Shown: in pieces, positions 1 through 5,810 of the stretch | How positions within the stretch are numbered: the first letter of the stretch is position 1 | Layout: each line of letters begins with the position of its first letter | Assembly: GCA_021813085.1 (NCBI GenBank) | Contig: JAKAMA010000067.1 | Coordinates: forward strand, 1-9,045 | Direction of reading: 5' to 3' | Length of the DNA stretch: 9,045 nucleotides | Source of the DNA: Chloroflexota bacterium | GTDB lineage: Bacteria; Chloroflexota; Dehalococcoidia; DSTF01; JACRBR01 | Made by a program: the position numbers and the translations under genes | Notes under the pieces: generated by a model | Told to the model about the DNA's origin: nothing | What the model saw: only the letters and a program-made list of their open reading frames with translations | Database searches by the model: none

Positions 1-3000
1 CGGCGTGAAGCGCCCGCGCAGCACCGCGCCCTCGCCCTCGAGCCGTGCCAGCGCGGACGCCGTCTCGCCCGGCGCGAGCGCGAGCATCGACGCGAGGCCT
101 GCGGCGGTCAGCGGGCCGAGGTACTCGCTGTGACCGCGCACGGCCGCAAGCACCGCGTCGTCGCGGCCGGGCTCCGGCCCGTCGAGATGCGCGGGAAGCC
201 GCACCGGCGGCGCTATCCCCGCACCCGCATACAGTGCCTCGATCGCGCGCAGGTGCTCGGCCGCGAACCAGAACGACGCGTCCGTCGTGCGCACCGTCGC
301 CGCGCGCCCGGCGTCGACCAGCGCATCGAACCACGGCTGCCACGCCGGCCCGGCGTCCGCGGGCACGGCGAAGAGCGACAGCAGCACGTCGTGCAGCTCG
401 TCGGGGTCGCGCGGCGCCGGCCGCGCCTCGTCGCGCACGCGCGCGATCGCCGCCGGGTCGAGCGCGCCCAGGTCGCGCGCGTCCTCCGGCAGGACGCGGC
501 GCAGCGAGACCGCGCGGGTGCGCCGCTCTTCCAGCGGCGCGTCGTCGAGATAGGCGTACGGACGCGCGTTGAGGATCTCGTGCGCGAACGGCGATGGCTC
601 CGTCGTGTCGCGCGCGTGCAGCCGGATCTCGCCGCGCTCGATGCGCCCCAGGATCTCCGTCAGCCGCTCGATGTCCATCGCCTCGTACAGGCAGTCGGTC
701 ACGGTCTGGCGCGTCAGCGGGTGGCCGGGGATCTCGAGCGGGCCGGTGATGTTCTCCTGGCACCCGACCTGTGCCGGGAAGATGGCCGCGAGCAGGTCAT
801 CGGAAATCATCCGCTGGATCTGCGGCGGCACCTTCTTGCCGCCGCGGTTGCGCGGCACCGCGAGCGCCCGCTGCGCGTTCCAGCGGAAGCGCGTCGGGAA
901 CAGCGGCGTGTACAGGATCGACTGCTCGACCGCCTGCCGGACGTTGCTGGCGCGCACGAACGAGAACGCGTCCTCGAGCGGGAAGCTGTGCTGCGGGCCG
1001 AGCGAGAGCACGATCGCGTCGTCCGTCGCCGCGGCCTGCAGCTCGAAGTCGAAGTTCACGCAGAAGCGCTTGCGCAGCGCCAGCCCGAAGGCGCGGTTGA
1101 CGCGCCCGCCGAACGGCGCGTGCACCACCATCTGCATGCCGCCCGCGTCGTCGAAGAAGCGCTCGAAGACGACATCCTGCTGCGTCGGCACCACGCCGAG
1201 CGCGGCGCGCTCCGCCGCGATGTACGCGACGAGCTGCTGCGCGCCCGCGTCGTCGAGCGCGCACGCCTGCGCCGCCCACGCCGCCGCATCCTCGCCCGCG
1301 GCGATGCGCGCGCTGATATCGCTTCGCAGGCGGCTCACCTCCTCGGACAGCTCCCACGTCCGCGACGGCGCTTCGCCCAGCCAGAACGGGATGTTCGGCG
1401 GACGGCCCTGCGCGTCCTCCACGCGCACGACGCCGCTGCTGGACTCGATGCGCCGGATGCGCCAGGAGTGCGTGCCGAGCAGGAAGATGTCGCCCGCCAT
1501 GCTCTCGGTCGCCCAGTCCTCGTTCACGGTGCCGATGAACGTCTCGTCCGGGTCGAGCACGACCTTGTAGTCCGCGACCTCCGGGATGGCGCCGCCGTTC
1601 GTCAGCGCCGTGATGCGCGCCGCCCGCCGCCCGCGCAGCGTCCGCGCGATGCGGTCGCGGTGCAGTAGCGCGCGCCCGCGGCCGAGGCGCGGTGCCGGTC
1701 CCTCGCTCAGCATCTCGACCACCTCGTCGAAGTCCTCGCGAGAGAGCGACGCGAACGGCTGCGCGCTCCGCACCAGCGCGTACAGCTCGTCCTCGCCCCA
1801 TTCGCGGGCCGAGCACTCGGCGACGACCTGCTGCGCCAGGATGTCGAGTGGCGCCTGCGGCGGGAAGACGCGGTCCAGCGTGCCGGCGTGCACCGCGCGG
1901 ACGAGCGCCGCGCACTCGACCAGCTCGTCGCGCGTCGTCGCGAAGAGGCGCCCCCGCGACGTCCGTCCCAGCGCGTGGCCGCTGCGGCCGGTGCGCTGCA
2001 GGAACGTCGTGATGGCGCGCGGCGAGCCGATCTGGCACACCAGGTCGACGCTGCCGACGTCGATCCCCAGCTCGAGCGACGCCGTCGCGACGATCGCCCG
2101 CATCTCGCCGTCCTTGAGGCGCTGTTCGAGCCGCAGCCGCCGCTCCTTCGAGAGGCTGCCGTGGTGCGCGCCGACGTGCTGCGCGCCGATGCGCTCGCCC
2201 AGGTGGTGTGCGACGCGCTCGGCCATGCGCCGCGTGTTTGTGAAGACGAGCGTCGTGCGGTGCTCGCCGATCAGCTCCGCGAGCCGGCCGTAGAGGTCCG
2301 ACCACTGTTCGCCCGACATCACCGCCTGCAGGTCCGTCGGCGGCACCTCGACCGCGATGTCGAGGTCGCGGCGATGGCCGACGTTGACCACCGTGCACAG
2401 CGGCGCGCCGCGCTCATCGACCCTGTCCATGCCGACGAGGAAGCGCGCCGCGTCCTCGATCGGGTGCACCGTCGCCGAGAGGCCGATGCGCACCGGCCGG
2501 CGCTCGCACAGCGCGTCGAGCCGCCCGAGGGACAGCGCGAGGTGGCTGCCCCGCTTGTCGCGCATCAGCGCGTGCAGCTCGTCGACGATCACCGTGCGCA
2601 CGCCGCCCAGCAGCGCCCGCGAACGCTCGGCGGTGAGCATCAGGTACAGCGACTCCGGCGTCGTGATGAGGATGTGCGGCGCCTCGCGCAGGATCGACGC
2701 GCGCGCGGCCGCCGTCGTGTCACCGGTGCGCAGCGCCGTGCGGATCGCCGGCGGCGTCACGCCGCCCTGCTCGCGCGCCACCGCCGCGATCTCGGCGAGC
2801 GGCGCCTCGAGGTTGCGCTGGATGTCGCTGCTCAGCGCCTTCAGCGGCGAGACGTAGACGACGTCGATGCCCTGCGGCAGCTCGCCTTCGAGCCCGCGGC
2901 GGAAGAGCGTGTCGATGCTCCAGAGAAACGCCGCCAGCGTCTTGCCCGAGCCGGTCGGCGCCGCGACGAGCGTATCGCGCCCCTCGGCGATGGCGCGCCA

Positions 3001-3087
3001 GCCGCGCAGTTGCGCGTCGGTCGCCGCCTCGAAGCGGCGGCCGAACCATGCGCGCACGACGGGATGGAACGAATCAGGCAGGCTCAC
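1..3087 (-). CDS. lhr: Lhr-type ATP-dependent DNA/RNA helicase (3' end beyond window)
   Basis: Large helicase-related protein of superfamily 2. Family members are ATP-driven 3'-to-5' single-strand translocases that unwind DNA or RNA:DNA duplexes and are linked to DNA repair. Seen in the translation: Walker A APTGSGKT near residues 43-50, DELH motif II at 169-172, SAT motif III at 204-206, and QRTGR motif VI at 364-368. The later Lhr-specific part includes FGGRVNRAFG, CVNFDFELQ, LFPTRFRWNAQRAL and CQENITGPLEIPGHPLT. The start is GTG at 3087, the only usable start after an in-frame TGA at 3124-3126, with GGTGGA just upstream. The 1029 visible codons run open to the left edge. Long-form Lhr proteins are about 1400-1540 residues, so the C-terminal third is probably outside. 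A seven-codon ORF ends on the start codon. Family assignment is strong; the exact substrate is not shown. Confidence 0.95.
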   Translation of the reverse strand, partial: MSLPDSFHPVVRAWFGRRFEAATDAQLRGWRAIAEGRDTLVAAPTGSGKTLAAFLWSIDTLFRRGLEGELPQGIDVVYVSPLKALSSDIQRNLEAPLAEIAAVAREQGGVTPPAIRTALRTGDTTAAARASILREAPHILITTPESLYLMLTAERSRALLGGVRTVIVDELHALMRDKRGSHLALSLGRLDALCERRPVRIGLSATVHPIEDAARFLVGMDRVDERGAPLCTVVNVGHRRDLDIAVEVPPTDLQAVMSGEQWSDLYGRLAELIGEHRTTLVFTNTRRMAERVAHHLGERIGAQHVGAHHGSLSKERRLRLEQRLKDGEMRAIVATASLELGIDVGSVDLVCQIGSPRAITTFLQRTGRSGHALGRTSRGRLFATTRDELVECAALVRAVHAGTLDRVFPPQAPLDILAQQVVAECSAREWGEDELYALVRSAQPFASLSREDFDEVVEMLSEGPAPRLGRGRALLHRDRIARTLRGRRAARITALTNGGAIPEVADYKVVLDPDETFIGTVNEDWATESMAGDIFLLGTHSWRIRRIESSSGVVRVEDAQGRPPNIPFWLGEAPSRTWELSEEVSRLRSDISARIAAGEDAAAWAAQACALDDAGAQQLVAYIAAERAALGVVPTQQDVVFERFFDDAGGMQMVVHAPFGGRVNRAFGLALRKRFCVNFDFELQAAATDDAIVLSLGPQHSFPLEDAFSFVRASNVRQAVEQSILYTPLFPTRFRWNAQRALAVPRNRGGKKVPPQIQRMISDDLLAAIFPAQVGCQENITGPLEIPGHPLTRQTVTDCLYEAMDIERLTEILGRIERGEIRLHARDTTEPSPFAHEILNARPYAYLDDAPLEERRTRAVSLRRVLPEDARDLGALDPAAIARVRDEARPAPRDPDELHDVLLSLFAVPADAGPAWQPWFDALVDAGRAATVRTTDASFWFAAEHLRAIEALYAGAGIAPPVRLPAHLDGPEPGRDDAVLAAVRGHSEYLGPLTAAGLASMLALAPGETASALARLEGEGAVLRGRFTP

Positions 3088-3125
3088 GGGTCCACCAGGG
3101 CGGCCATCGAAACAACAGTTCGGTC

Positions 3126-3155
3126 AGTGTACGGCCGCGGCCCGCGCGCAATCAA
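3126..3155 (-). promoter_or_regulatory. Possible sigma-70-type promoter for lhr
   Basis: On the minus strand, TTGATT (3155-3150) is followed after 18 bases by TACACT (3131-3126), about 38 bases ahead of the lhr GTG. Each hexamer matches four of six consensus positions. The spacing is acceptable and the position sensible, but the surrounding sequence is very GC-rich and a chance match is possible. Confidence 0.35.
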
Positions 3156-3227
3156 CGCGCACCCCGCTGTTCGAGCGATGGTACGCGCGGGTGGACGTTG
3201 GCTGTAGAAGGCGAGGATGGGTGCTGC

Positions 3228-3254
3228 TGTAGCCGCGGAGCTTCAGCTCCGCCC
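3228..3254 (+). repeat. 27-bp palindromic repeat, copy 1 (forward)
   Basis: A short element whose core is a 7-bp stem, GCGGAGC and GCTCCGC (3235-3241 and 3246-3252), around a TTCA loop, preceded by TGTAGCC. It lies 43 bases past the stop of the ParE-like toxin and upstream of lhr. A second copy lies in opposite orientation at 3891-3917, identical at 25 of 27 positions. It resembles REP-like dispersed palindromes. It has no T-run, so a role as intrinsic terminator is uncertain. Confidence 0.8.
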
Positions 3255-3297
3255 GAGCTTCGACCGCGTGGCACCGCCTCGCGCGCGACCAGCGAGC

Positions 3298-3579
3298 CTA
3301 GCGCTGCGATTCCGGGCGATGCGGCGTCTGGAGCTCGTGATGGTAGCCGATGTTCACGATCGAGATGGTCCAGTTGTTGAGCTGGTGATAGACGACCCAG
3401 AACCGCATGTCGGAGTAGATCGTGAGCATGACCGGCGGCACGGGAAACACGAACTTGACTTCGTCATCGACGCGCGGGTCCGCGCAGATATTCGTGATGA
3501 TGCGGTCAAGCTCGTCTTGTTCGCCCGCCGACGCCGCATCGTAGACAGGACCGGGCTGGCCGTTGCAGAATCGCGTCAA
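3298..3579 (-). CDS. RelE/ParE-like toxin of a two-gene TA operon
   Basis: A 93-residue protein read from a TTG codon at 3579 whose last two bases are the first two of the upstream gene's TGA (TTGA overlap), implying translational coupling. No ATG is available in frame near this point, and the upstream extension is out-of-frame antitoxin sequence. The pattern fits small RelE/ParE-fold toxins: helical DELDRIITNICADP, strand FVFPVPPVMLTIY, then MRFWVVYHQLNNWTISIVNIGY, like the usual D-x-rfwvvY...I.I..I core. Such toxins cleave ribosome-bound mRNA or poison gyrase; which applies here cannot be read from sequence. The stop TAG at 3298-3300 is followed by the palindromic repeat. Family call is moderate; the TTG start is inferred from overlap alone. 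Confidence 0.6.
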   Translation of the reverse strand: MTRFCNGQPGPVYDAASAGEQDELDRIITNICADPRVDDEVKFVFPVPPVMLTIYSDMRFWVVYHQLNNWTISIVNIGYHHELQTPHRPESQR

Positions 3580-3767
3580 CGTCGGGCATGCTTGCGCTTC
3601 AGGTCGTTGAACGGGGTACCCTCGCCGCGCCGCTCCGATTCCAGCCCTTCGCGCACGCCCTGCATGAATGTCTCGTCGGCAAGGGCAGCGGCGACTGTTC
3701 GCCGAGCCCGCTCCTGCCTGGCCTGTCGCCGATCGTCCTGCGAGGCGGATTTCTTCTTGGACACCAT
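3576..3767 (-). CDS. Putative antitoxin partner of the RelE/ParE-like toxin
   Basis: A small basic 63-residue protein. The ATG at 3767 is chosen because AGGAG lies nine bases upstream; a GTG at 3824 in frame lacks a comparable site. The N-terminus is rich in Lys, Arg and Gln (KKKSASQDDRRQARQERARR), then follows a helical stretch ending GVREGLESERRGEGTPFNDLKRKH. That ending resembles the C-terminal toxin-binding tail of many small antitoxins (E...rRGEg.p...vK). No clear DNA-binding fold is recognisable, so the antitoxin role rests mainly on position: it is first in the operon and its TGA overlaps the toxin TTG. By analogy with type II systems it would neutralise the toxin and may autorepress, but no operator is evident apart from the nearby palindrome. 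Confidence 0.55.
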   Translation of the reverse strand: MVSKKKSASQDDRRQARQERARRTVAAALADETFMQGVREGLESERRGEGTPFNDLKRKHARR

Positions 3768-3890
3768 GCGCCCGTGCTCCTGCTGCCGCTTCCCGGCGAG
3801 ACAATCCGTCACCTCAGGATACACCGGGACACACAGCGTTGCAGGAGTCTATTGCGCCGGCGACTGGGCGCGCCGGGCGCCAACGCCGCC

Positions 3891-3917
3891 GGGCTGAGCT
3901 GAAGCTCCGCAGCTACA
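3891..3917 (-). repeat. 27-bp palindromic repeat, copy 2 (inverted)
   Basis: Reverse complement of the element at 3228-3254 with two differences. It reads on the minus strand as TGTAGCTGCGGAGCTTCAG followed by CTCAGCCC. One difference weakens the outer stem. It lies about 124 bases upstream of the antitoxin start and 50 bases upstream of the VapB-like gene, so the two copies bracket the TA operon and no other gene. Confidence 0.8.
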
Positions 3918-3951
3918 CCGGCGGCCCGGGCCTCCGGCCTCCGCCCGCTGG

Positions 3952-3957
3952 TATACT
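3952..3957 (+). promoter_or_regulatory. -10 hexamer for vapB-like gene, near-leaderless transcript
   Basis: TATACT (five of six consensus positions) lies nine bases before the ATG at 3967. With normal -10 to +1 spacing, transcription would begin at about 3964, leaving at most a few bases of leader. There is no Shine-Dalgarno sequence before this ATG, which agrees with leaderless translation. No convincing -35 was found in the GC-rich upstream sequence. Confidence 0.55.
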
Positions 3958-3966
3958 CATATCGTC

Positions 3967-4161
3967 ATGGCCATCAGGAAGGCGTCTACACCACGACCCG
4001 CGCGGCCGGCGAGACGGCGCAAGCCCGCGCCGGGGAAGCCCATCTGGGAGCGCATCGCCGACATAGGGCGTTCCGTCCCGGACGAGGTGTGGGAGCGTGT
4101 GCCCACCGATGCCGCGCGCAACTTCGATCACTACCTCGACGGCTCCCCGAAGCAGGACTGA
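3967..4161 (+). CDS. VapB-like antitoxin (partner of PIN toxin)
   Basis: A 64-residue protein with a basic, Pro/Arg-rich N-terminus (residues 1-24) followed by a compact domain: PIWERIADIGRSVPDEVW, VPTDAARNFDHYLDGSPK. The IPDEvW...lPtDga.n.DHYLYG.pK pattern is typical of short proteins encoded just upstream of PIN-domain toxins, where they act as cognate antitoxins. Here the TGA at 4159-4161 is directly followed by the GTG of the PIN gene, with no gap. The ATG at 3967 is supported by the TATACT box and not by a ribosome binding site. Because the toxin beside it is truncated, this antitoxin may have no active local partner. The role is inferred from family pattern and adjacency. Confidence 0.7.
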   Translation: MAIRKASTPRPARPARRRKPAPGKPIWERIADIGRSVPDEVWERVPTDAARNFDHYLDGSPKQD

Positions 4162-4296
4162 GTGACGCGGATCTTCGTCGATTCCGCGTACTACGTGGCG
4201 CTCTTGAATGAGAGTGATCACCTCCACGACCTCGCGGTTGCTGCCTCCGGCGACCTGCGCGGCGCGGCCCGCGTCGAGCTTGTCACGACCGATTGA
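4162..4296 (+). pseudogene. Truncated PIN-domain (VapC-like) toxin
   Basis: Only 44 residues are encoded from GTG at 4162. TRIFVDSAYYVALLNESDHLHDLAVAA is the first strand and helix of a PIN domain, with the first catalytic Asp in IFVDSAYY. VELVTTD is the second strand, where homologues continue into TT(D/N)-x-V-L-x-E. TGA at 4294-4296 ends the frame there. PIN toxins are about 125-145 residues long, so the central Glu and later Asp residues needed for the magnesium-dependent RNase site are gone. No other frame downstream restores PIN sequence; instead, the sequence changes abruptly to a convergent methyltransferase fragment. This is a 5' remnant left by a deletion or rearrangement and should be inactive. 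Confidence 0.85.
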
Positions 4297-4564
4297 GCAG
4301 GCGGGCGGTGTCGTCGCTGCCGTGCAGCGCGACTTCCTCGAACGCCGCCTGCGCCGCCGGGCCCCAGTGCCAGGTGTCCTCGAAGGCCTCGATCTGCGCC
4401 GGGCTCGACGAGGCGCTGCCGGCCTCCTTGAACAGCACGTTGTAGGAGCGGTTCGAGTTGAACCGCGGGTCGAGGTAGACGAGGTCCACCGACGCGTCGG
4501 GGATGTACTCCCGCAGGATGTGCAGGTTGTCGCCGTAGTACAGGGTGTTGGTCTGGAGCGGCAT
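4283..4564 (-). pseudogene. Truncated site-specific DNA methyltransferase, N-terminal part
   Basis: From ATG at 4564, 93 residues are encoded, opening with MPLQTNTLYYGDNLHILREY. Then come DASVDLVYLDPRFNSNRSYN and the FEDTWHWGPAA and VALHGSDDTARLL blocks. This matches N6-adenine/N4-cytosine methyltransferases of the permuted class in which motif IV precedes the AdoMet-binding motif I. Catalytic DPPF reads DPRF here (Arg34, codon 4463-4465), a CCG-to-CGG type change. After ARLL the sequence departs from the family (NRS, then TGA at 4283-4285), exactly where vapC also ends. Intact relatives are several hundred residues long, so the target-recognition region and AdoMet motif are lost. Both the truncation and the motif change argue for inactivity. 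The order of the two events is unknown. Confidence 0.88.
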
Positions 4565-4574
4565 GGCTGCGGGG

Positions 4575-4580
4575 ATTATA
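4575..4580 (-). promoter_or_regulatory. Consensus -10 box for the methyltransferase remnant
   Basis: TATAAT, all six consensus positions, lies ten bases before the ATG at 4564 on the minus strand. This predicts a start of transcription near 4568 and a leader of about four bases. No ribosome binding site precedes the ATG. The box argues against an in-frame start at 4651, which would place the promoter inside the coding region. Confidence 0.6.
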
Positions 4581-4657
4581 GCCGGATGTTGGGTGGTGGG
4601 GGTGGCGAGGTTGGACGGTCGTGGGCGCTTACTCGGCCGCTTGCGGTTCATCGCCTG

Positions 4658-4927
4658 CTAAGGACTCCGGTACACGTCATCGTGATTGCAGCACGCACGT
4701 AAATAGACCTCGCTCCCGTTCAATGTCAGCGACATCGTTTGTCCGAGAGTGGCGTGAGCTTCGCGGATGTCGCCCCACCCTTCCATCTTCTTTGTTCGCA
4801 AAGACCGATGGTACAGATCCTCCGCCATCATTCTGAGTGCGCGATCAATGGCATGTCGGTTCGACTTGCTCTTCTTCACGTACGAGTCAGTGAACCCCTT
4901 CGACCAGACAATCTTCGTCGGCTTCAT
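4658..4927 (-). CDS. RelE/ParE-family toxin-like protein
   Basis: An 89-residue protein, last gene of a three-gene operon. Its ATG at 4927-4925 overlaps the preceding TGA (ATGA). The layout is that of RelE/YafQ/HigB-type ribonucleases: IVWSKGFTDSYVKK at the N-terminus, helix RHAIDRALRMMAEDLYHRSLRTKKMEG, strand IREAHATLGQTMSLTLNG, and a C-terminal strand with LRACCNHDDVYRSP. The closing HD-x-VYR-x-P resembles the H...Y/R end of mRNA interferases of this fold. The domain is full length for the family. Family fold is a moderately confident call; mRNA cleavage, substrate and the neutralising partner are inference. The gene directly upstream does not look like a known antitoxin. Confidence 0.65.
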   Translation of the reverse strand: MKPTKIVWSKGFTDSYVKKSKSNRHAIDRALRMMAEDLYHRSLRTKKMEGWGDIREAHATLGQTMSLTLNGSEVYLRACCNHDDVYRSP

Positions 4928-5208
4928 TCACCGGCAGCCTCGTGCAACTGGCGGATCAGTTCCTCGACGTCATCCGTCTCGTAGGTGTTCCCCGCCACCC
5001 AATCGAAATCAGCAAGCAGTTCCTTCCGGCGCCAGGTCTCGGTCCAGTGTGCGGGCTGCGTGCCGTGGCGCACCCAAGCCGACAAGATGTAGACGGGCTG
5101 GTTGGACGACGTGGGAGCCGTCACGGCGTTAGGGCGGCCAGGCTCTACCTTGTACGTCGCGCCACCGACAGTCTCAGTTCGTGCCGTTCCAAACATCATC
5201 GTAGCCAT
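4924..5208 (-). CDS. Unrecognised 94-residue protein, middle gene of the toxin operon
   Basis: No family is recognised. The ATG at 5208 shares its A with the TGA of the upstream gene (TGATG) and follows an AGGAG about ten bases ahead; a GTG at 5211 is also possible. Residues 1-35 are Thr/Ser/Gly/Pro-rich and probably flexible. The remainder is aromatic and charged: QPVYILSAWVRHG, HWTETWRRKELLADFDWVAG, then an acidic helix TDDVEELIRQLHEAAGE. The stop overlaps the toxin ATG by four bases. Its place just before a RelE-like toxin is the usual antitoxin slot, and a flexible acidic protein could wrap a basic toxin. No DNA-binding motif is visible, so antitoxin is a positional guess. Confidence 0.6.
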   Translation of the reverse strand: MATMMFGTARTETVGGATYKVEPGRPNAVTAPTSSNQPVYILSAWVRHGTQPAHWTETWRRKELLADFDWVAGNTYETDDVEELIRQLHEAAGE

Positions 5209-5570
5209 CACCGCCGCCTCTCCTGCCTCTTTGCAGGTGTCGAAGGTTCTGCCGTCTTTATTTTCATCTCGTCATGTTTGCCGAGAACCTTTTCGATCAC
5301 CGCCAGCAGTTCCCGCAGACGATCCTCGCTCAACGCGAGCTTGGCCACCACCTTCACGGGAACATACGCCATTGACTGAAGTTGTGCCCGGTTCTGCTCC
5401 GGGTCGCCCAAGAGCGCAGGTGGGTGTAGCTGCCCGAACGTGAGGATGAACTCGCCGAGATGGTCGGGCGCGGCCAACTGCAGGATCAACTGGTTGACGT
5501 AGATGATCTGCGCGTCGTCCAGGCCGATCCACGCCACGGGAATCCCGACGGCCTCCAGCTTCTTCGCCAT
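5208..5570 (-). CDS. DUF3467-like protein, first gene of the three-gene operon
   Basis: A 120-residue protein starting at ATG 5570, with GAGGG shortly upstream. The pattern IIYVNQLILQLAAPDHLGEFILTFGQLHPPALL...YVPVKVVAKLALSEDRLRELLAVIEKVLGKHD fits the uncharacterised DUF3467 group: a YxN near the start, an ef.l.FGql.pP strand, a v.vvar strand and a long C-terminal helix. Family members are about 100-120 residues with no established activity. The last 15 residues are basic and Pro-rich (TPAKRQERRR). The stop overlaps the next gene's ATG by one base, so production of all three operon proteins is probably coupled. It could be a regulator, a chaperone for the toxin pair, or an unrelated passenger; sequence alone cannot decide. 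Confidence 0.65.
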   Translation of the reverse strand: MAKKLEAVGIPVAWIGLDDAQIIYVNQLILQLAAPDHLGEFILTFGQLHPPALLGDPEQNRAQLQSMAYVPVKVVAKLALSEDRLRELLAVIEKVLGKHDEMKIKTAEPSTPAKRQERRR

Positions 5571-5810
5571 GCGCCCTCAGTTCATCAACTCATACCTATC
5601 GGATGGTCGGGGCCTGTAGAGTAGGAGGGAGTTTCCAATGGTGTACGCTCGGTTAGGGGGTAGGCGCCGAAGATCGACTGTGGCGGTGCGCCTCGTTCGG
5701 GCCGACGCCGGAACATCATCTGATCATCGGCGAAACAGGCGGCTGTGTCCATCTCCTGCCCCCGCCGCGCCTACCGCATTGTAGGCCGTCGCAATTGCTT
5801 ACATCAATGA
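5571..5810. other. Spacer between accessory operon and phage block
   Basis: About 240 bases less GC-rich than the flanking phage genes, between the portal stop and the DUF3467-like start. It holds no tRNA, recognisable attachment repeat or convincing promoter. A 55-codon frame on the minus strand (5752-5585) resembles nothing known. Capsid-side phage genes that usually follow a portal gene are missing here, so this spacer may contain the edge of the phage block. Confidence 0.5.

Noticed and set aside
45..3207. Long plus-strand open frames (up to about 500 codons) opposite the helicase
   Set aside because: They are Arg/Ala-rich with no domains and lie antisense to a clear Lhr helicase. In GC-rich DNA the complementary frames lack stops by composition.
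3228..3917. Insertion sequence bounded by the inverted repeats
   Set aside because: No transposase or fragment of one is encoded between them, and no target-site duplication could be identified. The pair is kept only as a possible trans-mobilised or REP-type element.
4294..4440. Frameshifted continuation of the PIN toxin past its stop
   Set aside because: Neither other plus-strand frame gives PIN sequence. The bases are accounted for by methyltransferase coding on the opposite strand.
4448..4466. tRNA-like T-arm (GGTTCGA with a flanking stem)
   Set aside because: No acceptor, D or anticodon arms around it; it lies inside the methyltransferase reading frame.
1..4564. Helicase plus methyltransferase as a DISARM- or BREX-like defence system
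   Set aside because: The helicase is a standard long Lhr with housekeeping features. The methyltransferase is a 93-codon remnant with a broken motif on a separate transcript, and no other defence components are present.
4583..4622. Further degenerate period-7 repeat upstream of the methyltransferase
   Set aside because: The G/T-rich tract can be cut into seven-base pieces, but the units agree poorly. Not strong enough to report as a repeat.
5585..5752. 55-codon minus-strand frame in the spacer after the portal
   Set aside because: It resembles no family and its AGGAG sits too close to the ATG to be a good site. Chance is the simpler explanation, though a small gene cannot be ruled out.
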